Of a DNA stretch of 64,000 bases, positions 40,043-51,651 are shown one piece after another (the first letter of the stretch is position 1; every line of letters begins with the position of its first letter). Under the pieces are notes generated by a model, which worked only from the letters and a program-made list of their open reading frames with translations, searched no databases and was not told the origin of the DNA. This DNA is from Cryptomeria japonica (Eukaryota; Streptophyta; Pinopsida; Cupressales; Cupressaceae), in assembly GCF_030272615.1 (NCBI RefSeq), contig NC_081414.1:233044733-233108732 (forward strand), written 5' to 3'. Both the position numbers and the translations under genes were made by a program.

Positions 40043-41461
40043 TGATAACACAATGATGAACAATGAGTACCAAACCGGTACTGAGAGGGGGGGGGGGTGA
40101 ATCAGTACAGGTACAAAAAAATTTCCTGAACCGATTTGACTGCAAACAATGAACTTGACTGGCAATCACTAACACCGGTCATAAACCAAATTACTACCGG
40201 TTAAGCACAATGAGACTGTGAAAGATATAAACCGGAAACACTTATCTTACCACACAACCTACACCCTCATTTCCACATTATCCATGTGCATAAACAGGTA
40301 ATCTATCATCAGAAATATAATAACTTGCTAGATCAACATGATTCACCGCTTGATAGAAAACAACAAAGCATCACATGAAAAAGACATCACATATGACACA
40401 CATATTTTTCACGTGGAAACCCAACTGGGAAAAACCACTGTGGGGATGAATACCCGGTTAAGGGATGGCTAGAATACCCGGTTAAGGGTGACCTTGTTAG
40501 AGGATTTTATGAACTCAATAGCTTTGAGTCACCCTGTTAAAGGATTTACAGCAAGCTCATTAAAGCTGCCCTGTTGAGGGATTTTCCAACTGTTGAAGTG
40601 ATTAGAGATCAACAGGTATTACAATGATATGGTAATAGCATTCGATGCCATTGCAGACCCGGTTTAGTTCCTTCCTTCTGCACACACACTTTGTAGGTAT
40701 CAATTCTCTTATTTGGTCTGGCAAGAAACACGTATCTCTGCACTTAGATACACACACAACATTTGACAACAAATTCAACATGAAACACAACATTGACCTT
40801 ATAGGAAACAGATAGGTCGGTAACATAAACCCTAAACCCTAAACATTTAGGTTGAGCAATTCAGTCTGTTCAATCCTGACCATTGAACACTTTGCATTTG
40901 AATACAACGATCTAGAACAGATCTCAAGACATTCTCCATCATTCGTTCTTCACCGCTTCTTGGAGGCGATAACCCATCACGCATTCTCCACCATTTGCAG
41001 AGACTTCGCACATTCCCAAGGTAGATAGGATCAATCTCCTTCATGCAAGATCCTTCGTGTGCACGAGGATGACATGGCAACACGATCTGATCTCCATTAT
41101 AATGCTAACTCATCACACAATGCCATCGGTTGAATCACACAGGCTTGAAACACTTCAACCGGAAACCCTGAAGCTGAGACTACCAACCGGTAGTCATACC
41201 ATATTAAACCTTGATAGAAAACATTCCATATACCGGTTCACTTGGACAAACATACCGCTTCACCTTTTGCACATATACCGGTTCACTTTGCTAGTTGCTT
41301 AACTTCAATAAACCTGTTCACTCTTCATCATATTACCGGTTCACTCTTCAGCATATTACCAGTTCACTCTTTCAGCATATTACCGGTTCATTCTTTCATC
41401 ATATTGACATCAATGACAACACAATATCATCATGTCAACAGATTCTGCACATATGCCAATA
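40043..41461 (-). repeat. E3 5' LTR (1,419 bp)
   Basis: Partner of 34053-35636. It lacks about 115 bp between two copies of a cccggttaaggg-like phrase (near 40455), consistent with deletion between short direct repeats. As in E1, its outer end is ccaata where the 3' LTR has ccaaca. Confidence 0.93.
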
Positions 41462-41466
41462 GTAAA

Positions 41467-41652
41467 TACATTACACAAGAGATAGAACGAGTCACACAAA
41501 TTTTACTAGTTACAATAAGCATGCTAAATCATTAGAATATCGTGAAGAGAACTTTATCTAACGACATTTTACAAGACTAAAACTATAATTCTTGTATCCA
41601 TGTTACCATCTATAAACAAAAATCATAATAACTCACACTATTCAAGCCATGG
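41467..41652. other. Host repeat, part 2
   Basis: Short G-poor stretch between E3 and the DNA transposon; continuous with sequence left of E3 once E3 and one GTAAA copy are removed. No gene. Confidence 0.45.
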
Positions 41653-43027
41653 GGGCTTCACTGGCTAGGCAATATTATATCACGTGCATTCATATTGTAG
41701 GGTTTAATATCCCAAAAAAGAGGGTGCAATATATTGCCTATCGATGAAAATAGGGGGGTTTTTAATTTTGGCTATGAAAAAATACAATATTTGGTGAAAA
41801 TAGGGTGGTGAACTCACAATAATGGTTCCCACTTTTTTGCCACTTTTGACACTGAGATGTACTTTTTTAAAATAATCTTCAACTTTTGAGAACTATAACT
41901 TTTAAACTATTAAAAATTTGAAGATGATGTAAATTAGTGATTTCTAGCATTTTGTTTGTAGATTCTATATACAATTTTTTCAAATTTTTTTGATGGATTT
42001 TTAAAAAAAATTTCCATCTCCCTCAAAAAGTAGTTTTTTACAACAAACTACATTTTTTAAGAGTGAGGTGCCTCCCGAAACATATAACTTCTTTTCTATA
42101 AATGATAAAAACTCAATTCTTTCAAATTTTGGTTTGTAACATCAATATCTAGGGCTTGCATTTGGTTTTATAGTGATATGTTCAATATTTTTCATTTTAT
42201 AAAGTTTTGAAGTCCGACTAGTCATAATTTAGACATAGGTTTACGTTTGAACACATAACTTGTTTTATATAAATCAAAATTCAATTTTATTTTTTTTGTT
42301 AGAAAGAAGACATCAATACCAGGGGCATAGATATTTTCCGGAATTTTTTTGAATTAGTTTCTTATTTTTCCCAATGCGTTGAACAAAGAAGTTCATGTTC
42401 GATGAAAAACCAATTTTCCATAAAATTAAAAAAACAAGAACATAATAAATTCAAAATATAACAAAATTATACTCGTTGGAAAGCTTTCTCTGAGTACTAC
42501 AATCTAATATTTTTGGGTTATCAAGATTATTTCATTCGTACTTTGAACCAGAGCTCCGAAGTCATTAATTCTTCAGAATTCTGAATTTTTTTGGGAGAAA
42601 CCTCAAATTAGAGGGTTCGAATGAACAGTACTTCGAGCGAATGGGGTTCTCTTGAATCCATTATGGTTAGAGTGAACCCCCATTCGCTTGAACCAATAGG
42701 CTTGATTTTGGCCCGTACAAAGTCATCCGCGGTTCGAGCGAACCCAGATCCGCAACGTTGTTCGCTTGAACTCCTAGGGGTAGTTCGAGTGAATACCACT
42801 ATTTCGCTCGAACACCTAGAAAATCGAAGTTCCCACTTTCGCCAAATTCCTTCATTGGAAAAAGTGGGAACCAACTTTGTGAATTCACCTGGGGGATTTT
42901 AATTCGGGCTATGTATTGGGAGGGGTGACAAAAAAGGATTTTAGGGCAATATTTTTTTGAAAATAGGGGGATTCTTTAGTATGCCATGAATGCACGTGCT
43001 ATGACCCAAGTTCACTAAGTGAAGCCC
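41653..43027. mobile_element. Long-TIR DNA transposon, non-autonomous (Mutator-like or fold-back type)
   Basis: Both ends read inward GGGCTTCACT, then about 22 bases, then the exact CACGTGCATTCAT. A further inverted block ggttcccacttttt occurs at 41824 and, inverted, near 42860. The imperfect terminal repeats are therefore about 175-190 bp. There is no transposase. The interior holds words shared with 14936-15365 and the 0.36-kb repeats, and a cluster of TTCGAGCGAA-like motifs. No clean target duplication is visible; attcaagccatgg on the left and attcaatcatgg on the right are a doubtful candidate. Confidence 0.65.
42605..42835. repeat. Cluster of TTCGAGCGAA-type motifs in both orientations
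   Basis: About seven occurrences of ttcgagcgaa, ttcgagtgaa, ttcgcttgaa or ttcgctcgaa within 220 bp, in direct and inverted order. This gives strong local hairpin potential and a locally high CpG count in AT-rich DNA. Two long opposite-strand ORFs here are by-products of the repeat. Confidence 0.7.
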
Positions 43028-44432
43028 TCATAATTCAATCATGGAAACACTTCTTTAACATCTAGTTACTCGCATTTGAGAAGATAAATATATATTTTAC
43101 ACAACATTTTACATCCAGGAACATCCTAAGAAGCCACATGTCATACACCTATATGAGGAAAATTTGAATAAACTTCCTTGAAGACTAAATAGAATCAGGA
43201 GAATCTCACAATTACTATAAATCTATCTCCTATAATTCACAAAGGAAAGCAAGATTTTCAGTGTTCAAACTTCTTAGTCTTTACCACACTTTCACTATGC
43301 TACTCTAACACAAACATTCACACATCTTCATCCAATCAAGTTATCCAAAGGAACTCTAAACCATTTATTATGCATGATATATATATATATAAACACTCAA
43401 TGACGATATGAAATCAATAGTTTCCTTTGCATTTATCTACTTCATATATTACAAATTCCTCAATTTGAATTCACTTCTATCTAACTTTCATAAAATCTAA
43501 CAAGTCACTAGTATATTTCATCCTATTAACATGTTTTCATTTACTCAACTAATATTAGCATTACCTAATTGTTCACTAAGGCTAGTGCACTTCTCTGCGA
43601 TGTCCTCCCTTGTACACACTATCAAAGGTTCAAAGTGAACATGATAGGGACAACATTGGCATAGAATGAGGGCCCACAACACTACAACATTTAGAATGAC
43701 CACTATCGACAACAAAAGAAAGAAAATCAAAAGGAAAGATCATTAAATCCAACATTAAATCATGAAAAGAAAGAAAATTTGTCGGCGAAATCAATCAAGA
43801 AATAAAGTGTGACAAGTGCCACCACAAAATACAACACAAATGAAAAAAGAAATTAGTGGTCAATCCTAAAGCAAAGAGGTCCAAAAATCAAATTAACTCC
43901 AACGACGCTTCGCAAAATCACAAAATAACCAACTCATCCAAATCTACCTCACAAGGTGACCAATATCAATCACACCAAAGGGGGTAACCTCTACACAACA
44001 CCCAAGGGTACGATGCCCTGAATGTGTTAGAGAGTGTGCGCCAAACATTTAAAATCATAAATTTATTTATATATCCATATTCCTTTTATCAGTTTTAATG
44101 TAATACAATCCTTTATGATAATCTAGGCAAATATCCTTCATGAAAGATAACATATGCAAGAAGAAAATAAAGTGTCTCATACACCCACAAGAAATACAAT
44201 CATACATGATTAATATTCAAGATATCCTATCTATAAAATGACCACATTTACCAAGTTATAATAGAAACAAATGTTAGAACTTTAGTTAATCACTTGATGA
44301 TATAGTTTAACATACATACACCATTTCTAGATCGATTCTCGATAAATAGTAAGAAAATGATTAGAATGTTCCACATGATGTCATTAAACATTTGGTCAAT
44401 CATATATTTACTCGAACTGATTACTCATAACT
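43028..44432. other. G-poor non-coding DNA (host repeat, part 3)
   Basis: No gene found. A short (TA)n run lies near 43378-43391, and a caaagggggtaacctct block near 43975. It continues the composition of 29276-34047. Confidence 0.45.
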
Positions 44433-44453
44433 TATAAATCTGATTTATTTTTT

Positions 44454-47400
44454 CAAAAATGTTGGGATTTTGTGGGGAATGATGTCCTTCTAGCTCTTGA
44501 GGAGTCTAGGCATAATAGAACCATTTTAAAAGAGCTTAATATAATTCTTATTGCTATTATCCCTAAGGTGGATAATCCTAAATATTTTTTTGATTTCCGT
44601 CCAGTTGCACTATGTAACACCTTGAACAAGATCATCATTAAGGCAATTTTAGTTAGGCTGGCTAAACTCATTCCTAAGATTATTTCTGTTGAGCAAGGTG
44701 GTTTTGTACCTGGGAGAGAAACTTCAGAAGGTGCCATTGTTGTGCATGAGGTCTTGCATTCCATCTCTTTACAGAAGACTCTGACTATGATTCTTAAACT
44801 TGATATGCTCAAAGCTTATGATCGGGTGGACTGGCTGGTGCAGGAGCACCCTGGCAAACCTATAAAACCAAGAAGACAATGAAGATACCAGGAAGGTTTT
44901 ATGAGGGAAATCAAGTTGATTGGAGAGTTTTAGAGCCAATAATGGCTTTTGAAAGCAATAAATCATATGTAATGTGTAAAAGTCCTAAAGGTCCTGATAA
45001 AGGCCCTAGGACCAAAATGCTATGTAATTGGGTTAATGATGCCTAGGAGTCTAGATAGGTTGAATAAGGGTCTAATATGCTTTAAATGATCATATCATGA
45101 TTAAAACCCATTTATTTGATAGGTTTTAGTTGATTGAAGCATTAGAAATGAAGTTTAAATTTAAAAACTTGATTTCCAACGGCTAGTTCCAGTTTTGGTG
45201 GGAAATGAGTTTAGGAGTCATTTTAGCACTTTAATCATTCTAATTAGTTGGGGATCGGTTGGAGTTGGTTGGGGAAGGACTTATAAAGTCTCTTATGTCA
45301 TTTTTGTGTGGTTGGATGATGCTGGTACGGACTTGTACGGACTGTTCCAAAAAAGCAATAAAAATCTCTTTATTTCCTATCAAATATTGTGTTATTCATG
45401 CTTTCTTTGCATTGATCGGTTAAGGGGTCACCATTGCTATACATTGGGGGTTTATTTATTATTCCTTTCATGTATTGAGTGTGTTTTGAAGTCTTGAAAG
45501 TTGCATATTTACATTTATTGCTGATTGTCCCAGGAAAACCAGTGATTTCTCACTAATTTTGTGAGTCTCCAAGCATGTGTGGATTCATCCTATGAATGTA
45601 TAGGTCTGATTCTCATAGGTTGGATGCCCAATAACATGTAAAATAATTTCATAACCTTTGATTGACAGGAAGGAGTGAAGAGTGCAGGTGTACACCATGA
45701 AAGTTGCATGAAAGTTGCAAGAAAGTGACTGAAAATTGAGTGAAAATGGAGGCTAGAGTGTAGCAACAAAGAATCTGATTGAAAAAGGGGGGTATTTTAT
45801 GCATTTAAGTGTCTAGACACACCATTTTGAATGTGTTTTAACTTTGGTTGAGCCTCAGAAGTGACTAGAGGTGGGATTTCTAGAAAGCCCTAGTTGTAAG
45901 GTTGATTTAGTGAGGTTTTTCGAGTTTGGGTATCTAGGAGTGCAACTAAAACTTAAAACCTGAAAAATACTTGGATTGAGACCATAAAAAGAGACTGTAC
46001 AGAAGGGTTAAGCTTGGAAGTGAGTTTGGAGGGTACTTCCTTCACAAAAGTGACCTAATTAGCCCTCACGGTGACTAGGGACAACAGTTTTTTGAGTGAT
46101 TTGTTCCAAAACAACCATAGGAAATATTTTGGGTGTTGATAGAGGTTGATATTGGGTATCTAAATAAGTCATAACATTGGTTGGTGTTTTGGGAAATGTG
46201 TGTGAAAAGAGCCAAAAACAGTCCAGCAGGCTACTAGGAAACTAGGCCTAGTGAAGGGCTAAAATTGGGTTTTTGTATCAGTTGATGAGTTGAGGGTTTT
46301 AAAACCTTAGAGAAATGTTAGTTGAAGTTATTTGATGTATGTGGAGGTGGAGGAAACACCTGATTAAGGTGAAGACAAGTTTTGAGCCTATTGAGGCACT
46401 TTGAGCATTTGAAAAACCATAGGAGTGTTGGGGTTTGGGTCCATATTCCATTCTAGTTTACAAGATTGCAACTAAATCCTCCATCCTCTGCATCACTGGC
46501 ACTCATTAGTCTCTATTCTAAGAAAATTTGGTTTTTCTCATAGTTGGATTAAATGGGTTTTTTTCCTGCATCTCTTCTACTCGATTTTCGTTGTTACTAA
46601 ATGGATCCCATTCTAGTTTTTTTACTTCTTCTCGAGGTGTTAGGCAAGGGGATCCTTTGTCCCCTTGTTTGTTTATTCTTTTAGCTAAGGCTTTTAGTTG
46701 GTCTATTCATGTTTCTAGATCATTAGGTATTTGGAAGGGAATTAAGATTGATGGTTATCTGGTATCCCAATCGCATTGTCTTTTTGCAGATGATACTTTC
46801 CTGTTTGATTCTGCTTCATTGGTAGAGGCTAAAATCATCAAGAAAATTATTGCAGACTATTCTTCTTTTTCTGGTCAGAAAGTTAATAGCTCTAAATCTA
46901 ATTTTTTGTTTTTGAATGTTTCCCCTTTAGCTCAGAGTAGGTTGACTCAATTTTGGGGTTTTGTGGTGGGATCTTTTCCTTGTAAGTATCTAGGCATTCC
47001 CTTTTTTGTTGGTTCAGATAAGACAATATTTTGGGACAAAGTGGTTCATGCAGTGTATTTTAGAATTTCTTCATGAAACCATAAATGGTTTACTTTAGCT
47101 AGTAAGATTCTTTTGATCAAATCAATGCTCAATGTTATTCCCATTTATTTGATGTTTGTTTTGAAAACACCCCACAAGGTTGTTCATGAGCTTAAGTCAT
47201 CTTTAAGATCTTTCCTTTGGAATGATAATATTGGAGGTAAGGAGAAGATCCCTCTCTTGGCCTAGGATAAGGTTTGTCTTCCTAAGGATTTAGGGGGATC
47301 AGGTATCGGAGATTTAGTAATTCAGAATAGAGCTTTGGGGGCGAAGTTAGTCTGGAAGCTCTATAAGGATCCCTAAAGTAAATGGGCTTCTCTCATGTTT

Positions 47401-48900
47401 GCCAAATATTTGAGAGGGGCTCCTAGAGAGCAGTTATTCATAGCTTCATCTCTTCCAAAAGGGTCATTTTTTTGGAATTTTATTTCTAGTTGTAGATCGG
47501 TTATTCTTCCCCACCTTTCTTGGGCAATCCATAACAGGAGAAAGGCTCGATTTTGGGATGAAGTTTGGAACAACCATGCTGCTATGACTAGTATTCGGGA
47601 TTGGTATCCTTTATTGGATATCGTCAAAGGTCATTGGGGTGTGTTTCAGGTCCTTATCCCATGTTTTGTTGGAAATCCATAGATTGTGTGTTGGTAGATC
47701 AAGAACTTAAGGATGATTATGTAAATAAACTTAAGAAGAGAATGCTTGTATTTCAGGACATGGAGGATGATTTGATCTAGACTAAGAATGTGTCAGGTTC
47801 TTATACAGTAAAGGATGTATATAAGTCTTTGTCTCATCCATCTTCTTTTTCCTTTTGTCCTTCTCATCTCTTTTGGCATTCGACTTGTCTTCCTAAAGCT
47901 GGTTCTTTTACCTGGTTAGCAGTACAAGATAGAGTCCTTACTGGGATGAGATTAGATAGGCTTGGGATTACAGTCGTGTTTCCTTGTGTATTTTGTGGCT
48001 TCTTCATGGAATCTTTGGATCATTTGTTTTTGCATTGTCCTTTTGCATCGAATTGCTAGTATTGGTTATTTGGCAAGCTTGTATGGACATCTTCTATTTG
48101 TCCTAATATCTTATACCAATTCATGGCTTGGCCTATGTTGTATTCGACTTCGTTCTACTCATGTCTCTGGATTGTTGCTCCTTCTATTGTTATTTGGAAT
48201 ATATGGCTTGAGAGGAATCATAGAATTTTCAAACAAGAATCTGCTTCCTTGGTTGATGTGATAGATAGGATTGAATCTTCCATTTCTGAAGTGGTGCTCT
48301 CCTTTATTTATAAAAATTTGGACCATTTGCATTCCTTTTCTAATTGGGATAATTGGGTGACATGGAACTAGAAGGCTCTTTGAGTCATTCCCTCTCATGG
48401 GTCTGTATCCTTAGGGTTATCTTCTATTGTCAAGCATAGGCATGCTAAACGGTCCCCTCCTCGGCAATTTGTATTTAAATTAAGTTTTGATGGGGCTGCT
48501 AAGGGCAATCTAAGCAAATCTAGGATTGGAGCTGTCATTTTTTTATCATAATTCAAAAATTGTCAAGGCTGCTTGTGAATATATTGGTATTGGATCTAAC
48601 AATTCTGCAGAGTTTCATGCTTTATCGTTTGGCCTGGATTTAGCTATTTCACTGAATATTAAGGACATTGTAAATGAAAATGATTCTATGGTGGCTTTTC
48701 ATTCAGTCTCCAATAAGAAATGTGCCTCTTGGTAGTTACAATATCTTTTAGATCGAATTCTTGGTCAATTAAATTTTTTTAGCTCTTTTCTATCTCTCAT
48801 TTCTATAGGGAAATTAATTGTATTGTTGATTTTCTTGCTAACAAGGCAACAATTGAGTGTTTGGATTACTTGGAGGTTTCCCCTTCGGATACTCCCTCCT
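44454..48900 (+). pseudogene. LINE 1 ORF2: reverse transcriptase, zinc-binding and RNase H remnants
   Basis: The reverse transcriptase runs 44454-44835 and, past the solo LTR, from 46501. It contains DFRPVALCNTLNKIIIK, EQGGFVPGRE, GVRQGDPLSPCLFIL and the catalytic FADD (about 46785). A frame slip lies at the T run near 46560. The zf-RVT region (about 47790-48060) has CVFCGFFMESLDHLFLHC. RNase H starts near 48475 with SFDGAAKGN, and NNSAEFHALSFGLDLA follows. Stops at about 47077, 47262, 47376, 47680, 48057 and 48370 and several shifts make it inactive. Layout and motifs fit plant L1-type LINEs. Confidence 0.85.
44836..46495. mobile_element. Solo LTR (1,660 bp) inside LINE 1
   Basis: It begins TGGTGCAGGAG and ends CTCTGCATCA, an imperfect inverted pair with TG/CA ends. 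The perfect target duplication CTGGC lies at 44831-44835 and 46496-46500. Removing it joins GTGGACTGG to CACTCATTA and restores the LINE reading frame (VDW then HSLVSILRKFGF), so the empty site is proven by the protein. A ttataaag box (about 45277) and aataaa (about 45358) on the plus strand suggest promoter and poly(A) sites in that direction. No partner LTR is in the window. Confidence 0.85.
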
Positions 48901-50637
48901 CTTGCATAAGCATTTTATATTAGTTTTGGTTTGGCTGACATTTCCTAAAGTTAGTTGTTTTATTGGCTAGTGGTCAGCGGGGTGCTTTTCATTTATGACT
49001 TAGCATGGCATGACTATGTGTTGGCTTTTCTTATAAGGCTAGTCTGCTGACTGCATAATTTTGAGGTTGTGACATTCTGAGATTAGACAGTATGGTTTTT
49101 TCATCTTTAGGATTGGTTTTCTTCTTTTGGAAAGGTTTGTCTTCATGATTGCGAGTAATAATGACTTTATCCTTTCATTCATGTTTATGCTGACGGAGTA
49201 ATGACTACTCATTTTTGAGTCCTTTGAGGACAGTTGTATTTTAGTTCTCATTATTATTTTGGTTCTTCGTATGCTCTGTGATCATGAGTGCTTAGGGTTT
49301 GATACTTTTGTCTTGCCTTTTTGTCTCGCACCCTTTTCGTAGTTGATATACTTGTATGTGTTACATTAGGGAGGGTGTTGTCCACTTATTGATTTTGTGG
49401 TAGCACTTTTGTTGATGCCATACATTCCAAGTGTCTTCTCAATGAAGGGTGGTGGTTTCTATGATCTTCCTATTATGGAATTGATTTGTGCAGCCTGTAT
49501 CTTTCATGATTACTCTGTCCTCATTTTATTTGCTTCATTTGGATCGAGTTTATGATATTGCATATTGGTGAATGATTTTTATTATGCATGATTTTTTTTC
49601 CTTCTCCAAACTGTGCTGTTGCAATCATTATTGTTGATCGGTTTACCTCAATATTATGGATCGTATCTTGGGATCATTGGTTTGTTAATTATGAATGTGT
49701 GAGTTCTCTATATTGGTTTTTGATCATATCTTGGGATCATTGGTTTGTTAATCATGATTGTGCGATTTGTTTATCTCAGCTTGTGTGAGATATCGAGCAT
49801 CTCTTCAAGCAATATTTGTTATGATGTCGTCTTTCATTTGGTTTGTGATATATATGAGTTGGTCATATTACTGTTCTTAACATTTCATCCTTCTATCAAT
49901 TCTTTCCTTCTCAGGTTTGTCATTTTCATGCATTCAAAGATGAGGAACTTGGGTGGGTTTGTAATCTGTTTTATTCAGATGGTTTTCATGAGGCTTGGAA
50001 GGTGGTGGTTGAGTTTTGGTTGGTGGAAAATGCAAGTGTTAAGATATCTGCAGTGGTTTCTTGTCTTTCTATTGTTTGCATGGTAATTTTTATGGTTACT
50101 CATTTGGCTCGGTCTCTTATTGATTCCTTCGTCATCTTAGCATCCCGCTCTCCTCCTCATATGGGTTATACTCTGTCTGTTCACGGTTTTGATAATGGTC
50201 TTCTCACTTACAATGGTTTCATTTCTTTTCTTTAAATTTATGATAATATATGGGTTGGAGAATTGTTTTGTGTAGCCAGGGGTGGTGCGAGGATGTTCAA
50301 TTTTTTGTAGTTTTAAAGTTGTCACTGGTAGATGATCTTCTATTGCATTACTGCGGTGTTCTTCATAGTCAGTTGAAGGGATGATTATGGATCTGATATC
50401 TTTTTGTATGCCATTTATGGTAGCCTCTTTTGTACCTAATGGGATTTCTATGTAATATGGAGGGCCTTTTTTTTAATATTCCCTTGAGTCTTCTAATAAT
50501 GGGTAGGTAGGCCTTAAGTTTTTTGGAGCAACACTAGAAGGTTTTCTTACTGGCTCTTTCCTTCCAGTGCTCGTTGAACTAGACACCATGTAAAAATTAA
50601 AATATTAATAAAATTTAGTGGTCAATCCACTTTTATC
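48901..50637 (+). other. LINE 1 3' untranslated region
   Basis: T-rich and without domains. A 35-bp phrase (tcttgggatcattggtttgt and following bases) is repeated at 49666 and 49729. It ends in tttatc just before the A tail. Confidence 0.7.
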
Positions 50638-50666
50638 AAAAAAAAAAAAAACATATAAATCTCATT

Positions 50667-51646
50667 ACTTAAAGAAAAATTTAATATCACATTTCTACTT
50701 CAACCACCTATGGTCATTTCCCTACATACCATTAGCCAGTCAATTGTCAATATTAAGCATAAAAATTGATATCCTAGCCTTACTTGCCACCACTTGATTT
50801 TCATTTAATTTCACACATAAATTAAACTACATACATATATTACCTTATTCAATCTCATCTCCTACCATCCCCTTATTATAATCATTCGCAAACTAAGAAT
50901 TCCTATCGATCAAGAAGCACAGTCATCTAGAAACATATCACAACTTCATACAATACACTATCAATTCATCCTACTAGGATTCATGGAACAAACACTTTCT
51001 TTGAATACGATAAGGAGATAACACAATGTTTTAATCCATACATTTGATCAAGTAGAACATTTCATCAAACCACACAACTCCTACTCAAGACTAAGATTTT
51101 TATCTTACCAAACCAAGTAAAGACATAATGGTATGATTTCAAATTTTCTATACATGCAATGCACCAAGTTTTAACTTCATTCAACACACCTATTATAACA
51201 TTGTATTTTAACTTGTTAGTTTGAAAGAACTTTCTACATTATTTATGCAAAAGAGATTCTATCTAATTAATTATTTCTTTAAATAAAAATCATGGATGCA
51301 ATGCACAAGTCTCAATATTCAAACAATTTTATTTTATCCAAACTTTTCCTTTAATATATGCAATACCACATTTCAACAATGAGTATCCAAAGCTTCTACT
51401 CATTATCAATACACTCCTAGGCAATATGATTGTTTTACCCAAATGAAGAGGAGAAGGAGGAAGAACACTGCCAATCAACCAATGTATGCACACAAGAATT
51501 ATGCATGAACAATTTGAAATTCCTAGACATGTCACATTTATCATACCATGCAACCAATTACATCATTTCATAACATATTCAAATTCAACTTCCCATGAGC
51601 TCTTCTAACATTACAAATGCAGCTAGAAATCTCAAATCCTTATTGA
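50667..51646. other. G-poor non-coding DNA (host repeat, part 4)
   Basis: Continues 43028-44432 once LINE 1 is removed. No gene. Confidence 0.45.
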
Positions 51647-51651
51647 AAGAT

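Larger units (their letters stand above)
34053..41461 (-). mobile_element. E3: full-structure Copia (Sirevirus-like) retrotransposon
   Basis: The LTRs are 34053-35636 (3') and 40043-41461 (5'). A perfect 5-bp target duplication GTAAA lies at 34048-34052 and 41462-41466. The primer site is at 40030-40040, and polypurine tracts adjoin the 3' LTR. gag, protease, integrase, reverse transcriptase and RNase H all follow in Copia order on the minus strand. The coding frame carries one shift and at least eight in-frame TAGs, so this copy is dead, but it shows what a donor for E1 and E4 would look like. Confidence 0.95.
44446..50651 (+). mobile_element. LINE 1: 5'-truncated non-LTR retrotransposon
   Basis: It starts inside the reverse transcriptase (FQKCWDFVGNDV) and ends in a 14-A tail at 50638-50651. 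A likely target duplication is tataaatctgatt (44433-44445) against tataaatctcatt (50654-50666), 12 of 13 identical. 5' truncation is typical of LINE insertion. A 1,660-bp solo LTR later inserted into the body. The 1.7-kb 3' region after RNase H has no coding signal. Confidence 0.88.

Noticed and set aside
41644-43040. A target duplication attcaagccatgg / attcaatcatgg around the DNA transposon
   Set aside because: It is not symmetric with the terminal repeats and has mismatches; left as unproven.
46528-46560. Alternative ORF start for the LINE 1 reverse transcriptase
   Set aside because: There is no ATG; the real frame enters from 46501 and slips at the T run.
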